From NCBI RefSeq assembly GCF_001411555.2, contig NC_049908.1, positions 28,062,724 to 28,126,723 on the forward strand: a stretch of DNA of 64,000 nucleotides. The letters are read 5' to 3'. The DNA is from Juglans regia (Eukaryota > Streptophyta > Magnoliopsida > Fagales > Juglandaceae). The position numbers and the translations under genes were made by a program. Below are positions 62,938 through 64,000 of the stretch, one piece after another. The notes under the pieces were generated by a model. That model searched no databases. It worked only from the letters and a program-made list of their open reading frames with translations, and was not told the origin of the DNA. How positions within the stretch are numbered: the stretch's first letter is position 1; the number at the start of each line of letters is the position of its first letter.

Positions 62938-63671
62938 TTAGTAGTGCTGATTCATTAGTAATGCAATCTCCAAAGCAGTAACCTTGATTAGTAGGACAAA
63001 AGTACCTTGGAAGATTATCACAAAGCAGAGGAGTGTGGTGATGACCAACGCAATAAGGTTAGCATTTGACGATGATGCTTTACCTGCTCTCCTTTTCTTT
63101 GTTTCCTTCCTTCTTTCAATCCTTGCACGCCTCAATCTTGCAAGCTCAGAAATTTCTGTGACCAACTTCATATCTGCTACATCCAATGATGGACTATTAG
63201 GAGGTCGAGGTGGCTTGGGAGGGGCTTCTTAGAGCTCCTATTTCTCCTTCTCTTTTGCCATTTTCATCTCCACCATTCTTGCTGCCTTCCCCTCCACCTC
63301 AGCAGACTGTAAAACATACCATTACATACACGAGCAATGCTACATACAGTCGTAGAATGCGCAAACGCCGTGCAGTCGCTTTGAAAAAGAATGGGGTCCA
63401 CTATTAAAAAATTAATTTCTTTTCAGGTGGGTCCCTTATTTATTCACTTTTTTCAAAGCGACTGCACGGCGACTGCACGCTCACGACTGCAAGTATCATT
63501 TCTCTTACATACACTCCTCGGACTACCCAACATTTTCTTTGCATTCTTACCAAACACATCCAAATCTTCAATTCCATCAGCTTCGCTTGTTTTCTCGCCA
63601 CTTTCCAAATCAACCATTGAATCACTTTCCTCCAAATAACTATGATCCATTACATAAACAGTTCCTTTCAC
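62938..63671 (-). pseudogene. Broken gene for a small coiled, membrane-anchored plant protein
   Basis: On the minus strand the 5' part (63671-63513) reads MDHSYLEESDSMVDLESGEK and IEDLDVFGKNAKKM. The 3' part (63311-62938) reads KAARMVEMKMAKEKEK, then PPKPPRPPNSPSLDVADMKL, the basic helix LARLRRARIERRKETKKRR and a hydrophobic anchor LIALVITTLLCFVIIFQG. The order Lys-rich, Pro-rich, basic coil, C-terminal membrane segment recalls an uncharacterised plant family. Between EKEK and PPKPP the frame hits TAG and TAA, as if one base was inserted and then compensated (about 63215-63240). A MITE lies exactly at a would-be 5' splice site (63512). Any translated product from the internal ATG at 63186 would contain only the coil and anchor. 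Further 3' exons may lie below 62938 but were not recognised. Confidence 0.6.
63332..63504. mobile_element. 173-bp MULE-type MITE, copy B
   Basis: This is the same family and same length as copy A at 62500. Left end GAGCAATGCTACATACAGTC, right end (reverse complement) GAGAAATGATACTTGCAGTC. The interior again has ACTATTAAAAAATTAATTTC and complementary CGCTTTGAAAAA / TTTTTCAAAGCG blocks. The flanks TTACATACAC at 63322-63331 and 63505-63514 are a perfect 10-bp match (9-bp duplication plus one chance base). CpG sites are better kept than in copy A, so copy B is probably younger. Confidence 0.9.
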
Positions 63672-64000
63672 TTTCCCTCCAACTGTCTAATCTCAATAAC
63701 CCAAATGTTTACACCAAATTAGTCCTCTAACATTAAGACCCGTTTGGATAGTAAAATGTTTCATCTCATCTCATTATTACTAAACCTATATATTATTAAA
63801 AAAAAATACAAAGCAATCACATTGGAAGAACCGGAAGGCTCCGTTTGGTCGCAGAGAAAACGTAAAAAATAACTTCGGAATTGGACGAGGAAATAAAAAA
63901 CCGTACTTATTACATGAGCCATAAACAGTTAAATTGAATTAGCTAGCATGGGTTTTTTCATTTGGCCTTTAGGCAAACAAACAAACAAAAAACGACTTGT
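63672..64000. other. Window end, upstream of the broken gene
   Basis: Positions 63738-63800 begin with CCCGTTTGGATAGTAAAATG, an end of the GTTTGGAT MITE family, then diverge. The last 40 bases include a short CAAA repeat. No gene is seen before the window ends. Confidence 0.45.

Overview
This window is plant nuclear DNA, from a eudicot and most likely a woody one. The evidence is AT-rich intergenic DNA, introns of 0.1-2 kb with GT-AG borders, plastid- and mitochondrion-targeted proteins, galactinol synthase, a DYW-type PPR protein, and many MITE, LINE, MULE and hAT remnants. A MITE family whose ends read GTTTGGATRRTGAGATGAG recurs about eight times. From memory this looks like Fagales (walnut, hickory, oak and relatives), but that is inference.

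Layout of genes: tRNA-Ile(AAU) (minus, 1896-1969); TRAPPC4/Trs23 (plus, 2110-5165); galactinol synthase (minus, 5630-7379); ECHIDNA/TVP23 (plus, 14966-18246); AP-3 complex mu (plus, 20664-25453); a PsbP-domain lumenal protein (minus, 27351-28686); an intronless PPR-E-DYW protein (plus, 29922-32282); a DUF538 protein (minus, 38818-39309); an STR6-type rhodanese plus serine-hydrolase fusion (minus, 42573-48956); a truncated importin-alpha pseudogene (minus, 56554-57640); a small mitoribosomal mS41-like protein (plus, 59113-61587); and a broken gene for a small membrane-anchored protein (minus, 62938-63671). Exon models were checked by hand for GT-AG borders and phase. For the intact multi-exon genes the exon lengths sum to whole codon counts.

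Between the genes lie transposable elements: a nearly complete 6.5 kb L1-type LINE (49795-56293) with a 10-bp target-site duplication and a two-monomer 5' UTR; a 700-bp hAT-type element with a perfect 8-bp duplication (36859-37558); several MULE-type non-autonomous elements with 9-10 bp duplications (including two 173-bp sister MITEs at 62500 and 63332); LINE fragments in introns of TRAPPC4 and AP-3 mu; and five very short A-tailed insertions flanked by long direct repeats.

The genes do not form a pathway. Three (TRAPPC4, ECHIDNA, AP-3 mu) act in Golgi/TGN/vacuolar trafficking. From memory, the order galactinol synthase - ECHIDNA - DUF538 - STR6 - importin alpha matches an Arabidopsis chromosome 1 block (about At1g09350 to At1g09270), and AP-3 mu next to a galactinol synthase matches At1g56590/At1g56600, so the clustering is more likely conserved synteny than function. 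I found no undescribed biological system. The most unusual observations are the family of micro-retroinsertions, the MITE that landed on a splice donor of the 63-kb gene, and the structure of the LINE (ATGA-coupled ORFs and 5' monomers).
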